From Polytrichum commune (Eukaryota > Streptophyta > Polytrichopsida > Polytrichales > Polytrichaceae), in assembly GCA_950295325.1 (NCBI GenBank), contig OX485804.1, positions 48,286,429-48,350,428 of the forward strand: a stretch of DNA of 64,000 nt, in the 5' to 3' direction. A program made the position numbers and the translations under genes. Positions 34,301-45,815 of the stretch are shown here, one piece after another (positions within the stretch are counted from its first letter, which is position 1; the number at the start of each line of letters is the position of its first letter). Below the pieces are notes generated by a model. That model searched no databases. It was not told where the DNA came from and saw nothing but the letters and a program-made list of their open reading frames with translations.

Positions 34301-35170
34301 GGACAAGGGTGGTGCTTAATTCAAATCCTAAAACCCTGGATTTGAAACTCCTAGTCCTAGGTCCTACCTAAGCCTTCACCCGTAACACAAATCTAGAGAG
34401 TTTAACATTCTAACACCACACTTAATCAAAACCCACACTTAGCTTCACTATAATCTACCCTAACAAACATCACTCTTTTTATGTTTTAATAAAATAATAA
34501 CAAAACCAAACTCAAGCCCTAATAAATCCTAACCTTTAAACACATGTGGGCACATGCTCTTGGGCTCACAGCCACGGAGAACAAAAAAGAGAAAAAAAAG
34601 AAAAAGGAAAAAAATTGGGTGGCAGTGATGGGAGATTGTGGTGCCCCTGCCCAAACACATCCAAGGACTGGCACCCGCAGCCACAGCAACAGTCGGGCAA
34701 CCTATGGGCCTCCAAAAATTCATCTTATTAGCCCACAAGGTAAGCAATTAGGGTAGGGTGTTTTATGCTGGTGACACGGAGGTCCTGAGAATTATAGAGT
34801 GTTTCATGAATGGTCTTACCGTCTGTCATGAGGGTGAACGAGAGGGAATTATATTGCATACGAGTAAACTTCTCTTTTTCGCATTCATCCATCCAACATA
34901 AAGCCCTAAAATAATGTAATGAAGTCCACATGCTACTTTGTTAAGTTGATTTGACATTGGAATGAGTCTAGTGCAAGTCAATAGAGATGAATGAACCGCA
35001 AACTTGTAAGGGGGTCGAGTTATTTTTTTATGCCAGAGGGATGAGAGGTTTACTCATTAAGAGATGAGATTGCACGAGCAAGAATAGATACACGAAGGCA
35101 TTTGAAGAATGCTTGGAGTGATATGGGTCGCCTCCATCCCTTGCCTTGGCCGTTACTGCTCATTTTCACC
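34300..35170. other. Stretch with a dispersed repeat (X) and no gene
   Basis: Between about 34,830 and 35,030 the sequence matches 62,780-62,990 in the same orientation: GAGAGGGAATTATATTGCAT against GAGAAGGAATTATCGTATAC, then ATCCATCCAAC, AAAGCCCT/AAAGCCTTG and TTGATTTGAC. The rest shows nothing recognisable. Confidence 0.45.
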
Positions 35171-35174
35171 TTGA

Positions 35175-35310
35175 TTGGTACAAATAATATGGGATAACTC
35201 TTCTCCCACTACGGACTAGCATTGTAGGTTTGTTATAACCTTGTTATTTCTAGTATTACATTTCTATGACTACGAGCAATCTAATGCTTCACCTTCAACG
35301 CTCCCACTTT
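35175..35310 (-). repeat. Dispersed repeat Y, inverted copy
   Basis: On the minus strand it reads AGCATTAGATTGCTCGTAGT, CATAGAAATGTAATACTA, then GGGAGAAGAGTTATCC. This matches 61,840-61,950 on the plus strand. Confidence 0.65.
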
Positions 35311-35817
35311 GCAAGTGGTCAAAGACTTGTAATACTCTTGAGTTTCTTAGTTTCTCAACCCTATATAGTGAGGTTCTAACATTGCCCATAAGGTTCCACA
35401 TATTATACCTAATTGCTTCACATAATTCAAAGCACCTTCAAATATTGCTACATTGGTCCGTTCCTCATTGTGTTGAGGCAAAAAGTGATTCTTCCACCAT
35501 TCTCTCGGTTGTTGCTCCCTCGTGGCATATCGCCGCTCCTCGCTTTAACTCAACAACAACGACATCGTTTGCCAGTCCTTCATGTGACTCTTCAAATGCA
35601 ACTCCATTACCTCCCACTTGCTCATTGCCATCCACGGATTGTCCACTGCCATCAAACAAAGGCGATTTGTCAAATTCTTCCACCGCCACCACCATAGCGC
35701 CTTCACTTTTTTTGTTCTTGTGTGAATGTGGTGTATGTTGGGTTTACTCACCATATAGTTTCCAGTGGTGTGTTGTGGACATGGAATTTTGTGTTTGTGG
35801 TTCCTATGTAGATTTAA

Positions 35818-36231
35818 TTTTTTTTTTCTAACATATAGAGCATATGGGTTAGCAATGAGTAGATGCAAGCTTGGCATTCTAGTTTTGGGAGGTTTATGGA
35901 TCCTCCGTGTTTGGCGTAGATGTGTTTTGTGAGGCCTTGGTAGACAATGCCTAGTTGTCCTCAGTCATTGAGGCTTGTGTTAATTGATGTCCTAAGCAGT
36001 TAACTAAGTCTGATAGGTGTGAGGTTGTGTTGATGCCAAAGTCTTCGTTGGATAGATGAGTGAGGATGTTGATTGTGTTGTTGGGGATTTTGCATATTTC
36101 CTTCATGAAATTACTTATGATTTTGTCTACTTGTTTGATGTTTGGTCTAGAGAACAAGACTGCATAGTATGCAAATCTGATGCCCAGTTTGATGACTGTA
36201 TTGAGGACTGTTGCCGCCACATTGAACCTGA
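35818..36231 (-). pseudogene. Second fragment of the unusual LINE (RT C-terminal part)
   Basis: The minus strand gives RFNVAATVLNTVIKLGIRFA, MKEICKIPNNTINILTHLSN and INTTSHLSDLVNCLGHQL. These align with FNTVIKPCIAYV, TKEICNIPKSTTNILTHLSI and INTTSLLSDYIHCIGKQL of the LINE at 15.2-24.6 kb. The nucleotide match continues downstream (GATCCTC, TCATTGAGG/TCGTTGAG). The fragment is cut off at 36,231 where the gypsy LTR begins. A T run at 35,818-35,829 may be a tail remnant. It is one of at least two copies of this LINE family here. Confidence 0.7.
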
Positions 36232-37002
36232 TGTAACAGAGGAAGGAAGGATTCAGAATGTGATTGCTGCTGGTGTGAACTTTCAGTGAGCGGGAGGAGT
36301 ACGCCTCATGTCGAACAGGGGAGCACCGAAGGCTAGGGATTGATTACGCTGGTCGCATTGCTAACTGATGCGGGGATGAGGGATAGATTCTGGTGCTATG
36401 AGGAGATCGCTGCTGTGAAGAGCAGCTGGGATGAGGAGGGCAGCCACAAAGGAGTGGAAGATCGAGGTGTAAGCACAGCGGCGGATCACCTTGCCACTGA
36501 GGCAGGGGATTGTAAATCCAAAGGGGTGCTCTGTACCAGCCAACTGTGGACTGTGGGTGACGGGGTGACGGGTTGAGATGGTTCCAGCAGAGGCTGCAGT
36601 CCAGCCGGGCAGCTAACTTCATCGAAGAACCAGTGGAGAGCACACTAAGGAATCATAGTTAATGTAGGTAGGCAGGGTTAGGAGTGGAGTTGATTAGTGC
36701 ACTGATTAGTCTTTGGGTTAAGATATAGTATTAGCATGGTAGTTAACGTGTGGTGATTTATGCCCTTACTCGAATTACATGAGAGGGGGTTAGGATGGGT
36801 GTGGAATGACATTTGGTTGTAACACAAGCATTTGTTAATGCTAAAGTGTGATTTCCCTTTTATTATTTGAGGGTGTGCAAATTGTTCCCTTCACTTGCTT
36901 GTGATACGTCTAAGGGAGTCATGAGAAAATACTTTATCCTCATGTGAGTCATAGGCTTCCACCCGGACTACGACGCATAAGGGTGGGAGTTTAGGGCTGA
37001 CA
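36232..37002 (+). mobile_element. 5' LTR of a Ty3/gypsy-like element (771 bp)
   Basis: It starts TGTAACAGAGGAAGG exactly where the LINE homology stops, and ends GGGCTGACA just before a primer-binding-like sequence. The final ~55 bp share strong inverted similarity with 32,770-32,826. The GC-rich block (36.3-36.6 kb) likely holds the promoter. The start is inferred from the break in LINE homology and the TG dinucleotide. The matching 3' LTR was not found, so no target duplication can be checked. Confidence 0.6.
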
Positions 37003-37006
37003 TAAA

Positions 37007-37023
37007 TGGTGCGTCCGCCGGGA
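37007..37023 (+). other. Putative retrotransposon primer-binding site
   Basis: TGGTGCGTCCGCCGGGA lies 4 nt after the LTR end. It has the TGG start and GCCGGGA core seen in plant gypsy elements primed by tRNA 3' ends. The exact tRNA is not assigned. Confidence 0.55.
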
Positions 37024-37842
37024 GCGAAGCGGGATTAGGAGACAAGACTTGGAGGCAATTAGGAAGGACTTGGAGACACGACCTCGTGGGAGAGGAAGGA
37101 GCACTTGGTGGGTGGTAAGTGTTCACATTGGTTTTTGAGTTTTGGGCTTGATTAGATTAGTTGCATTTCAATTTTATTTTTACCTTTGGAATGAATTGCA
37201 TTGTGATTTATGCAAATTCTTTTTGAGGAAGGAGCACGGCTAAGGTATGTCCTAAACTCTCTTGGGGATGGCATAAGAATCTTACCCTAATAGAATTCAC
37301 ACTTAGCTCACTAAAATTTTAGAGGAATAATTAAATCTAGGAAGAGTCAACTTCGACACTCACCTTGGGATGAGTTTCCAAGTTAGGGGATGTTGAATTT
37401 GATGTGTAGACTAGAACTGTTGTTTTAGAGTTGTGGTGTTGTTGTCACGAGGAGTCACGGTCGAGTGTGAGTGCTGACGTGCAGGGGGAGACGAATTGCT
37501 TGAGGTATGATATTCTTCCAAGTGAATTCATTAAATTAATTAAGGAAAGACTTTTGTAACTGTTTTTGTCGTTATCCATTGGAGAGGGCAATTCCCTAGT
37601 TGTATTATTGTGCGAGGACAAGAGGGTGAAGCCTCGGTCTTCAGCATAGTGCATGGCGAAGGTCAGCCTTTCACAATTGGTATTGTATTGAGTGTCAGTT
37701 GGAGGAAGGATTTTAGAGGTGATGCTCTAGCCCAACCAAAAATTGACATGAACATGCCCATCCTATGTTTAGGATTTTTCATTTAAGCGGGCTTGCAGGT
37801 TCTCTTCCTCACCTCCTCAATTTTTAAACCACATCAAGAAAA
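37024..37842 (+). other. Leader between primer-binding site and gag
   Basis: About 820 bp of untranslated leader expected for a plant gypsy element. It contains GGTATTGTATTGAGTGTCAG at 37,679 and no recognisable coding sequence. Confidence 0.45.
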
Positions 37843-40083
37843 GTGAAAACATTAATGAGTGAAGGTAGTGAGAAATATGTTTGGTCACGCGAGGGTCGAT
37901 CAATTCCTTGGGGAATGCAAGGTAAAACTCGATCCCAAAAATCAAAATTGGAATTAGGAGTAAATAGACTTACTTGTAGGAAGATATCATCTAGAATTAT
38001 TGAGGTTGTGGAGGAAGTTGGAGTTAGATTAGAAAGTTGCTTGAATGTGGAGCCTTGTGTTAGTTCGTTGGTAGGAATAATAGAGGAAGATGCTCATGTT
38101 GAGGACGAGGATATTTTTTCTAAGTTGGGTGACGAGATATCATCAGAGACTGATACACTTAGGGAAGGCAATTCAATAGGAATTGATAGGGACATAGGAG
38201 GGGATCCACCAGGCAACATGGCACAGCAAGGGGACGGAGATGGGCCCATACCACCGGTGGACCCCATTGATCCATTGGTTAGACTGAGAGGTCTACCAAT
38301 TGTGGTTCCACAAAACTTAGCGGCGGTGGACATGCCATCCCACCTCCCTAAGTTTTATGGAACTAAGGATGAGGACCCATCTAGGCATATGGAGAGGTAC
38401 ATTGAGACGTTGGCTAGTTCTCTTGTGACTAATAAGGGGTATTGGTTGGTTTGGTTTCCTACCACCTTGGAGGGTGAGGCTTATGAGTGGTATAGAGACC
38501 ATGCCGAGGGACATTTTAGAGACTGGGAGCAATTGCAGAGGGAGTTTCTCAATGAGTTTAGACCAGAGGTTTACCAAAGCACGGCCTTGAGGGCATTGGC
38601 TTCATTAACGCAAGGTAGAGAGGAGGAGATCTCGGCTTACATTAAGAGGTTTGATTTAGTGTGTACACGATTTGTGGGCACCATGCTCAATGATGACATA
38701 TTAAAACAATTATTCATTCAAGGTTTTTTTAAGTCGAGGACAATTAGAGGTGTTCTTGAGAGGAGTCCTCAGACTTTGGCAGATGCTAAAAGAGCGACTA
38801 GGGAAATGATGAATTTAGATAGGGATCATGAGAGGTTGTGGAGAAGGGAGGATGAATTAATTCCTCAATTCATCTCTATTTGGCCAATAATGGTGGAGGG
38901 GGAGCAAGATAAGTATGGGACTCAAACTCCATATGCTCTCATTGACGCAGGTCTACGTCCTTTGGCGGTTAGGGAACCGGCATTACTTTTAGCATTACCG
39001 GCTCCTAGAGTAGATCCTTATCTTGAGTAAGTGGAGACGAGGTTGGGTGCTAGTCAGTTGGGATTTCAAGAGGCCATGATTAAACAAATGCAAAGTCTTG
39101 CGGATCAAATGTCATTGATGGTTAGGAGCCAACAACCTGATCTTCCTCCTCAAATTGAGTCGGGTAGGCATACCTCGGGATTGTGGTGTGTTCAGTGTGG
39201 CCAACCGGGTCACACTCGTCAGTTTTGTAGGAATGGACAAAACCGGGATCAAAGAATGAACAGTGGTCCATCCCCACAAAAGCCAAGAGGTCAAGGACAA
39301 ATTCAGTATGAACATGGTAACAATAGAGGACCTCCTCCTAAAGGATAAGGTGGTCAGAAGGTAGAAAAGAAGGAGTTCCATCCTTTTTGTGGAAGATGAC
39401 ATGCACAAGGTCAATGTTTGTCCAAGGGACAAGGTTATGGTTGTAGCAATTGTGGGGGGAACCATCCTTCGGACGAGTATCGTCAACCAGATAAAATTAT
39501 TAGTATGCCTTACCCGGTGGCCAATTCACAACAACAAGCGAGGGACAACATGAGGGGTGCTAGACCACAAGGTGGGCCACCGAATGAGCTTAGGCTACCG
39601 AACTTGTATTATGACCATGGGAATGCGAGGCAAACTTTTCATCCTCCATCGGGATTGCAAACGACAACCGGATACATCCCGATTCAGAATAGGCAAGGGG
39701 CCCCACAGAATTTCAACAATCGGAGGCAAGCTCCTCCCATGGATCCAGGTCCGTCGAATTCTCAGGATGTCAGGTTCACGGAGGGTATAGTAGAACCACA
39801 TCATGATGAGTCTATTCATTTTCAAATGGGTGTTGGTGAGGAACAAAGTCAATGGCCTCCACACACCAATGCCATCACCTATGAGTTGAAGAGTTTAGAT
39901 AATGAGGTTACTCATGAGGCGCCGGCATTGGCGGTCACCACTAGAGCTATGAGAGGAAGTCTTCCACGAGAGGAAGACGTGGAGCCACAGAAGGAGGATT
40001 CTTCGGGAGAGGCTCCTGAATTGTTAGATTTAGAGATCCTCCTTTGCTATTGGCATCCACAATTGCCGTGTGTGAATTGTTAA
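37843..40083 (+). pseudogene. gag: Ty3/gypsy Gag with three in-frame stops
   Basis: A single reading frame of 747 codons is broken by stops at 39,028-39,030, 39,346-39,348 and 39,397-39,399. Residues ~155-320 form the capsid (retrotransposon Gag) domain: MPSHLPKFYGTKDEDPSRHM, WFPTTLEGEAYEWYRDH, WEQLQREFLNEFRP and EEISAYIKRFDLVC. Behind it lies a CX2CX4HX4C zinc knuckle, CVQCGQPGHTRQFC (~39,188), then HPFCGR-stop-HAQGQC, where the TGA stands where a Cys would fit, then CSNCGGNHPSDEYR. The C-terminal part is P/Q-rich and ends soon after AVTTRAMRG. Protease, RT, RNase H and integrase are absent. Gag would form virus-like particles and bind RNA. The frame has no frameshifts, so decay is limited. 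Confidence 0.85.
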
Positions 40084-41424
40084 TTGTTAGTGTCCTGAGG
40101 TGGGGTTTTTTGTAGATGTGTATGGGTTTTACCAAAGGGTTGGTGCTTCTTGAAGCGTGGCGAAGACAATGCTATTAGGAGGTACCTAGGAGTTGGACAA
40201 TGACTAAACAATTCTTTGATGGGTTGGCAAGGCACTCCGAATAGCACATTGTTTATTGGATTGGCAGGTTGTATTTGCCAAATTTGGTGCCTTGCAGTAT
40301 GTTTCACAATTTGGATTGCTAAATTGTGGGTTCATGCAAGATGTATGAGGGTGCAATGGATCAATGTTGAGATGAAGGATCATGTTGTGCAATCTATGTG
40401 TTGTGATGACCTAGGGTGTTTGTTGAGTTCTATGTGCTGCAAAATGACTTGCAAGTTTTTATGCTAATTGTGGGCATTTGAGGATTGGTCAGTGAGAGCC
40501 CAATGTTTTGATTGGTTGGCGGACCCTTCTATCGCTCTTTTGTGCGCTTTGGTTGTGAGTTTTTTTTGCCATGTTCCGTGTGGAGCATGGTGCCATGTTG
40601 CATTGTACACTAATCCCATGGCTCAGGATTGCTCTGCACTATTATGTGGTTGTCTGTGGGGGCCAATGTTGGATAGTGGGGTTGTCCTTAGGACTCCACG
40701 GCAAGTTCTTTTAGGTATTTGATTTTGGTGGCTATAGGGTGGTGTTGGTGTTTTTGGAGCAACTGGGTTATGAATTATCTAAGCAATGGCGGCGCAGGTG
40801 GTGTCATCGTGGGTTTCTCTTGACATGAGAGGTGTGTAGACTTGGATAAAGTGGGTGGGTGGATGTGTGTGTGTGCGGGGGGGGGGGGGGGGGAATGGTA
40901 TGTGTGTAGGAGGTGGTAGCAATGGTGAGGATAAGAAGTTTTTTGAAGGTAATTTCTTTAAGTTTTGTGGGTTTGGTGGTTTGTTGTGATTTGAGGTGCA
41001 TTCTATTATTTTTGTATGGTGAGGCTAGTGGCATTGGTAAGTTCAGTATATACTAAAAAATTTAGGTTGTGGTTGGGGGTGTTGTGTTTGGCAGGTGCTC
41101 TATTTGGGGTTGTGGTGTTGGCCCTATTGTGGTGGAGCTTGGTGGTGGTTGGAGTTCATGGGGGTGATTAGTGCATTGAGGTAAGGTGCTGGATTATGAA
41201 ATGTGTTTGTGTGGAGGTTTTGCAAAGGTGTAGAAGAATGGATTTGAGTGTTTAGAGGTGTTGCATGAGGTCGGCAATTGGTCGTCTATTTGAGGGTGAG
41301 TTTGTTGATGGTTGGTAGGTTCCACTTTCAACCGATGGAGCCATGGGTGTGTATGTGTGTGCGCGTGCGATGTTGTGTGCAAGGATTGTGGTGGCTCCAA
41401 ATTGGTTTCAATTTGTCCAACTGG
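40084..41424. other. Region after gag, no pol; T/G-rich
   Basis: No protease, RT or integrase motif follows gag, so the element is truncated at about 40.06 kb. From about 40.7 kb the plus strand is T/G-rich like the LINE at 15-24 kb, and might be more of that LINE, but I could not find a matching motif. A 17-base G run lies at 40,877-40,893. Confidence 0.35.
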
Positions 41425-41722
41425 GTCTTGGTAGGCATTAGTGTAGAGGAGCAATGGACCGAGTGTGTGAGATCTTGTAACATCAGTGCAAAGTGGCAAT
41501 GGATTGAGTGTGTGAGATCCAATAGCATTTGTGGGGAGTATTGATGAGATGAGTGTGGAATGCCTTGGTGGGCATCTGCTAGTATTAGTGAGGAGTGCTG
41601 ATGGACCGAACGTGTGACATCTGGTTGCATTAATGAGGAATATTGATGGATTGAGTGTATAGTGCTTCGAGAGGTTGTTGTTGGCGAGAGTGAAGAGTAT
41701 TGATGAGCTAGATGTGTTGGAT
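41425..41722. repeat. Minisatellite, ~45-57-bp units, about six copies
   Basis: Units are built on GATGGATTGAGTGTGTGAGA followed by TC, a variable part, CATTAGTGAGGAGTATT and the next GATGGA. Starts are near 41,451, 41,499, 41,542, 41,600, 41,645 and 41,700. Unit length varies because some carry an extra ~10 bp. On the minus strand several frames stay open across it, which is a result of the repeat. Confidence 0.65.
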
Positions 41723-43094
41723 TTGGATGTACACATAGTGTATATTTACACTGGGTGGTCTTGTGATCTGTGACAACAACATTGCTGCAAAGGTGAACTA
41801 AAGGTTGCTCCATAGTTGTGTAGCTACCTCCCCCGCTCCGCTTGTGCTATGGTTGCTTGCTTGTTTTTGTGTTGCATTATTGCTATTCATTCTTGTGTGC
41901 TAGTTTTGTTTGGGGGCAATGCGGCTTTTAGTGCGGTTGCTGCATGCGTTGGTCTTGGTAATCATTTTGTTTTGGTTCATTCCCTCTGCTTCTAGACTCC
42001 TGCTAAAATTGTTTCTTGTTAATTGTTTCAGTCGAATATACACTTTGATTTGGTGTTGTGTTCTTCTACTTGTTTGTTCATGTGCCCCGGGGGTGACCTT
42101 TTTATTGGAAACGTAAATGATATGCATGGGTCAATATGAAATGAAACCCCCTATATAGGAGAAGTTTATAAAGAAAAACAAACGTATATGTACTAATAGC
42201 AAGGGATGCATGCACAGTCAAGTGGACAACTCTTGAACCCCAAATAGGTTTTAAATGAAAGTGATTCAAATCTATCTCTCAACTTTGATTTCTGTGAAGA
42301 AAATAATCATCAATAATTAAAAAAACACATTGATCTACAAAGCCAAGGAACTTATGTTGACAATTTTTTTTTGAAGAAAAGTTTGCATATATTAAGAAGA
42401 CAGTGCAAGTGGTGTGCAAGTAGGTGTTATTGAACAAATACTTGTCTACTTTTCAAATATGATAAAATTACATAAAATTGATTTTTTTTTCTACAAAACT
42501 TTGTAATGATGCCCTCAATTTATAATGGATTCCATGGATTCCATGGATATGAAGAAAAAAATCCAACTTCAAAATGTCCAAGGCCATGAAATTTACATCT
42601 AAATGTAGCCATTACTTCTCACCATCAGTTTTAATGATATGTTTTGAAGATCTCATCTTAATATTTAATATTTGAGTATTTAACACAACAATAGAGGCTG
42701 CTATGAAAAAAATCCAATTTAATCAACACTTTGCTATTACTTTTGGGTGTTTGTTCTGAAGCATTTTTTTGGTACACTTGACCGTGCTTGCACCCCAAGC
42801 TAGAAAATCGACTCATTTATCTAAACTAATCCTTTCATTTTAATGTGATAAATGCCTCCACTACATATGTAAATTTGCAACATGAGTCAAATAGGCTTTT
42901 ATTACTTATAAATTCCAAGTTTACTTTCCAATGAGAATGTCAAATGTTCAAATGTCAAATGTTCCAATGTTCCAATGAGATTGGGCCCCCTTTTGTATGT
43001 GTATCTTTAATTCAAAATTATTAATTGATATCTGAATGTACCCACTAGAAATATAATAAAACCTCTCCTTATGTATTGTGTACATTAATGACTA
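41723..43094. other. Stretch without recognisable genes
   Basis: AT-rich DNA with short local repeats: GGATTCCAT three times at 42,525-42,550, and TCAAATGTTC-like units at 42,938-42,975. No gene can be supported. Confidence 0.35.
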
Positions 43095-43157
43095 AATTAA
43101 TACCCCTTCTTACACTCACGTTGGTTTGTACATGGTATGAAGAATCCACCCCCCGGC
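43095..43157 (-). mobile_element. Right-end fragment of the 55-kb transposon family
   Basis: AATACCCCTTCTTACACTCA, CGTTGGTTTGTACATGGTAT and ending CCACCCCCCGG match the right end of the element at 55,007-57,988 (AATACCCCTCCTATGCACTC, ACG...TACATG and GCACCCCCCGAG). No left end was found, so it is a solitary or broken end. Confidence 0.5.
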
Positions 43158-44985
43158 TTCATCTACTGTTATGCCCTTGCTGGAGTGAGCACTCCGCAGC
43201 TCTTTGTCATGGCTCTGAAGCTTCACACAATTTATCAGCAATTACAATTATATATATATATATATATATTCTATTTCCACCTTTCATGGATATCAAATGA
43301 CCAATGTGTGTTGCTTTGTGAAAAAATGCACATTTTGAACATTTGACATTCTTGCGCATTTAGGGGTTAATAGAGTTCACCTACAAGTGGGGCTTCCTAT
43401 GGGTATTGACATGGTTAAACGGACCGATGACTGGGATTTTCCTTGCTCCACTTATATTTGTCCCAACTAAATAAACCCTTATCTCACATTGGAGCCCCTT
43501 ATCGACCCTCATATCCAATATGAGACACTGAAAAGCTATTAGATAGATAGATAGATATGCCAACTTCATGAGGAACAAAGCATGAATGAGTGTCATTGCC
43601 CATGGACTACTACCATCTTTCCATGTAACCTTATGAATCAATTATCTACGCACATTACACACTACACGAAGTATAGCATGTTTCTATCTATCACATGCGC
43701 TTCCGAAAACAAAACTAAATCAGAGAAGCTTCGATTTTCAATCCAAGTTTTGCTGATGCTTCATCGTACATTTGCTAATGCAATGGGCTTCTTGTGTAAA
43801 TCTAATTGAAAGAAGTTGGAGATCATGAAAAATGAATCGATTGACACTGACATATCTTATGGAGCCCAGCCATACAATAACAAGCAATGCATTGTCAGCC
43901 AATGCAGAGACACACTCATGTCTCTCATCTAGTGTTTACAAATGGGTCATGAAAGGCTAAAGCTGCGCACACACTTGCATAGGACTGAACACACAATGAT
44001 TCATACGAGATATGACCAAACTCCAAAATTTTGCCCCAAGGATAATTTACTCAAGCATTTCAAAGCATGCTTCAAAGATGACAAGGACTCAGGAGTGACG
44101 GCTATGTGAGATGAGTCCATAATGTGAGGTGGGATTTCCTTTAAGTGGGGTACTAGATGTGGAGATAATAGCATTCTCCTATTTGTTGTTGTTTCAAATA
44201 CCCATGTGAAGCACGGAAGGAAGCATCCCTTGCAGGCTAACTCGAATCGACATGTACGAAAGAAGCACACAATTTCAATATTGAGCAAGGAAAAAGGCTT
44301 CGAAATAGGCCAGTCATCTCAGCACTTGAATGCTTGAGAAATGGAAGACAAACTATGTGCATGCATGTAAAGAGATCAAACCTTTCTTCAAAAAGAACTA
44401 CTACTCCTTTGCACTTGTGCGATCACAAGCTTGCACTTCGGCCATGTGACTGGGAGTGCTTCGATTTGGTCATGAAATGGATCACTTCGTTGATTTCGTT
44501 TTGCTAAATTTTGTTGTCCTGGGAGAGGGTACTATTGCTTCTGAATCGAACCAAATTTCCGTGCTCTTCCTTCTGGAACGAACAAAATCTTGCTCAGTTT
44601 TGACATGCTTGTCGCTCACCCAAAGTGCTTAGTTTGACTTATAACATTGTTGACACAAATTAGCAAGGACACTTGTTCTGTACATTATAAGATCTCAATA
44701 TATATTGCAATGGAATTTTTACCCCATATCTGTAACTGGTATTTGTGGTACTCAAAACTGCCCTCCACACTTGTCCGATTCCGGTGTCAGATAGATAGAT
44801 AGATCGATTGTGCTATTTATGCTTCCTTCCCAAGGAAGCAAGCATAAATGAAGAGTGTCTTCTCCTCCATAACATTGTCACCAATTGGTGGAGGGTTTTA
44901 ATTCCAGTGTGTCATATTAAACCATCATTGGATGTTGGTGCTTCATTTCTTTATGACCCATGAACTGAGGTATCTGTGCCTTTTG
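43158..44985. other. Stretch without recognisable genes
   Basis: It contains (TA)n at about 43,248-43,269 and AGAT tetranucleotide repeats at 43,541-43,556 and 44,790-44,806. No gene or bounded element can be supported. Confidence 0.35.
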
Positions 44986-44989
44986 GGGA

Positions 44990-45310
44990 CAATGGTCTGC
45001 ATCAGATGTCTCTATTTGAGTGGTATCTGACAAACCATGTTGTTAAGAACAGACGCCATAATAACATGTGTTATGATGAACTTAATCTGTGTGCTCAAAA
45101 CATGGACACCACTGTTGTGCACACAGTTGAACACAAGAACCTCACTCCGGAGTCTAATTGTCATCTCTACTCCAAACCTAAAACTTAATATGATAATCTT
45201 TGTGATTCGTAATTGTTGATTGGATGAGACAATCCTCATGACGATCCAATGGTCAGAGATGCATGTGGAGTTGGAAGTGCCCACAAGAGGTATTAACATC
45301 ATGAAGGCGA
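44990..45310 (+). repeat. Dispersed repeat D2, copy b
   Basis: ACATGTGTTATGATGAACTT, GTGCTCAAAACATGGACA, then TTGATTGGATGAGACAATCC, CGATCCAATGGTCAGAGATG and GTGGAGTTGGAAGTGCCCAC follow the D2 order. Confidence 0.55.
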
Positions 45311-45407
45311 CATGTGACTTAATTTAATACTGCACATATTCTTGTCAATGTCCCGCATTGATAAGCATGGGCATGCTATGGCTTTACACAAAGAGAATAA
45401 TCACACC

Positions 45408-45815
45408 ACGTGATGCTAAGCTATTTGAGCCTTATGTGGTCACTCTTCTTAACTTTCGTACATGCATTTAGGTGGTATATGGCAAGGCTTGTAGTTAAGA
45501 ACATACACTAATAGGACACATGTTACGACAAGATTGGACTATGTGCTTTGAATATAGACAAGATATAAACATCATTCTAGAAGGCCATTGTAATATTTTC
45601 CAAATTTTTAAAGAAGGAAACAAATCTTCATGTTGATAGTCTCATATAACTTTTTGAATCTTTGGTTTTGAAATTTGACATGACAACCTACGTGATTCAA
45701 AATTGCTAACAAGATGGGGCAATTTTTGATTTCATCCGATGATCAAAATTGTCTGTGGAGTTGGCAGTGCTCACAATAGAGCCGCATACCTAAAGTTCAT
45801 TGAGTGTCTTGAGTT
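45408..45815 (+). repeat. Dispersed repeat D2, copy c
   Basis: GGTCACTCTTCTTAACTTTC, ATATGGCAAGGCTTGTAGTT, GATTGGACTATGTGCTTTGA, ATTGCTAACAAGATGGGGCA and GTGGAGTTGGCAGTGCTCAC are shared in order with copies a, b and d. This is the fullest copy. Confidence 0.65.

Noticed and set aside
35241..35831. 196-codon plus-strand open frame
   Set aside because: Its first part is dispersed repeat Y and its end runs into the LINE-derived T run. The middle is Ser/Thr/Pro-biased with competing open frames on the minus strand. No recognisable domain.
40804..41034. Minus-strand segment with LLILTIATTSYTHTIP as another pre-endonuclease LINE peptide
   Set aside because: Only the hydrophobic LLIL run matches. 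The NPxP part is missing and the neighbouring sequence does not align with the LINE.
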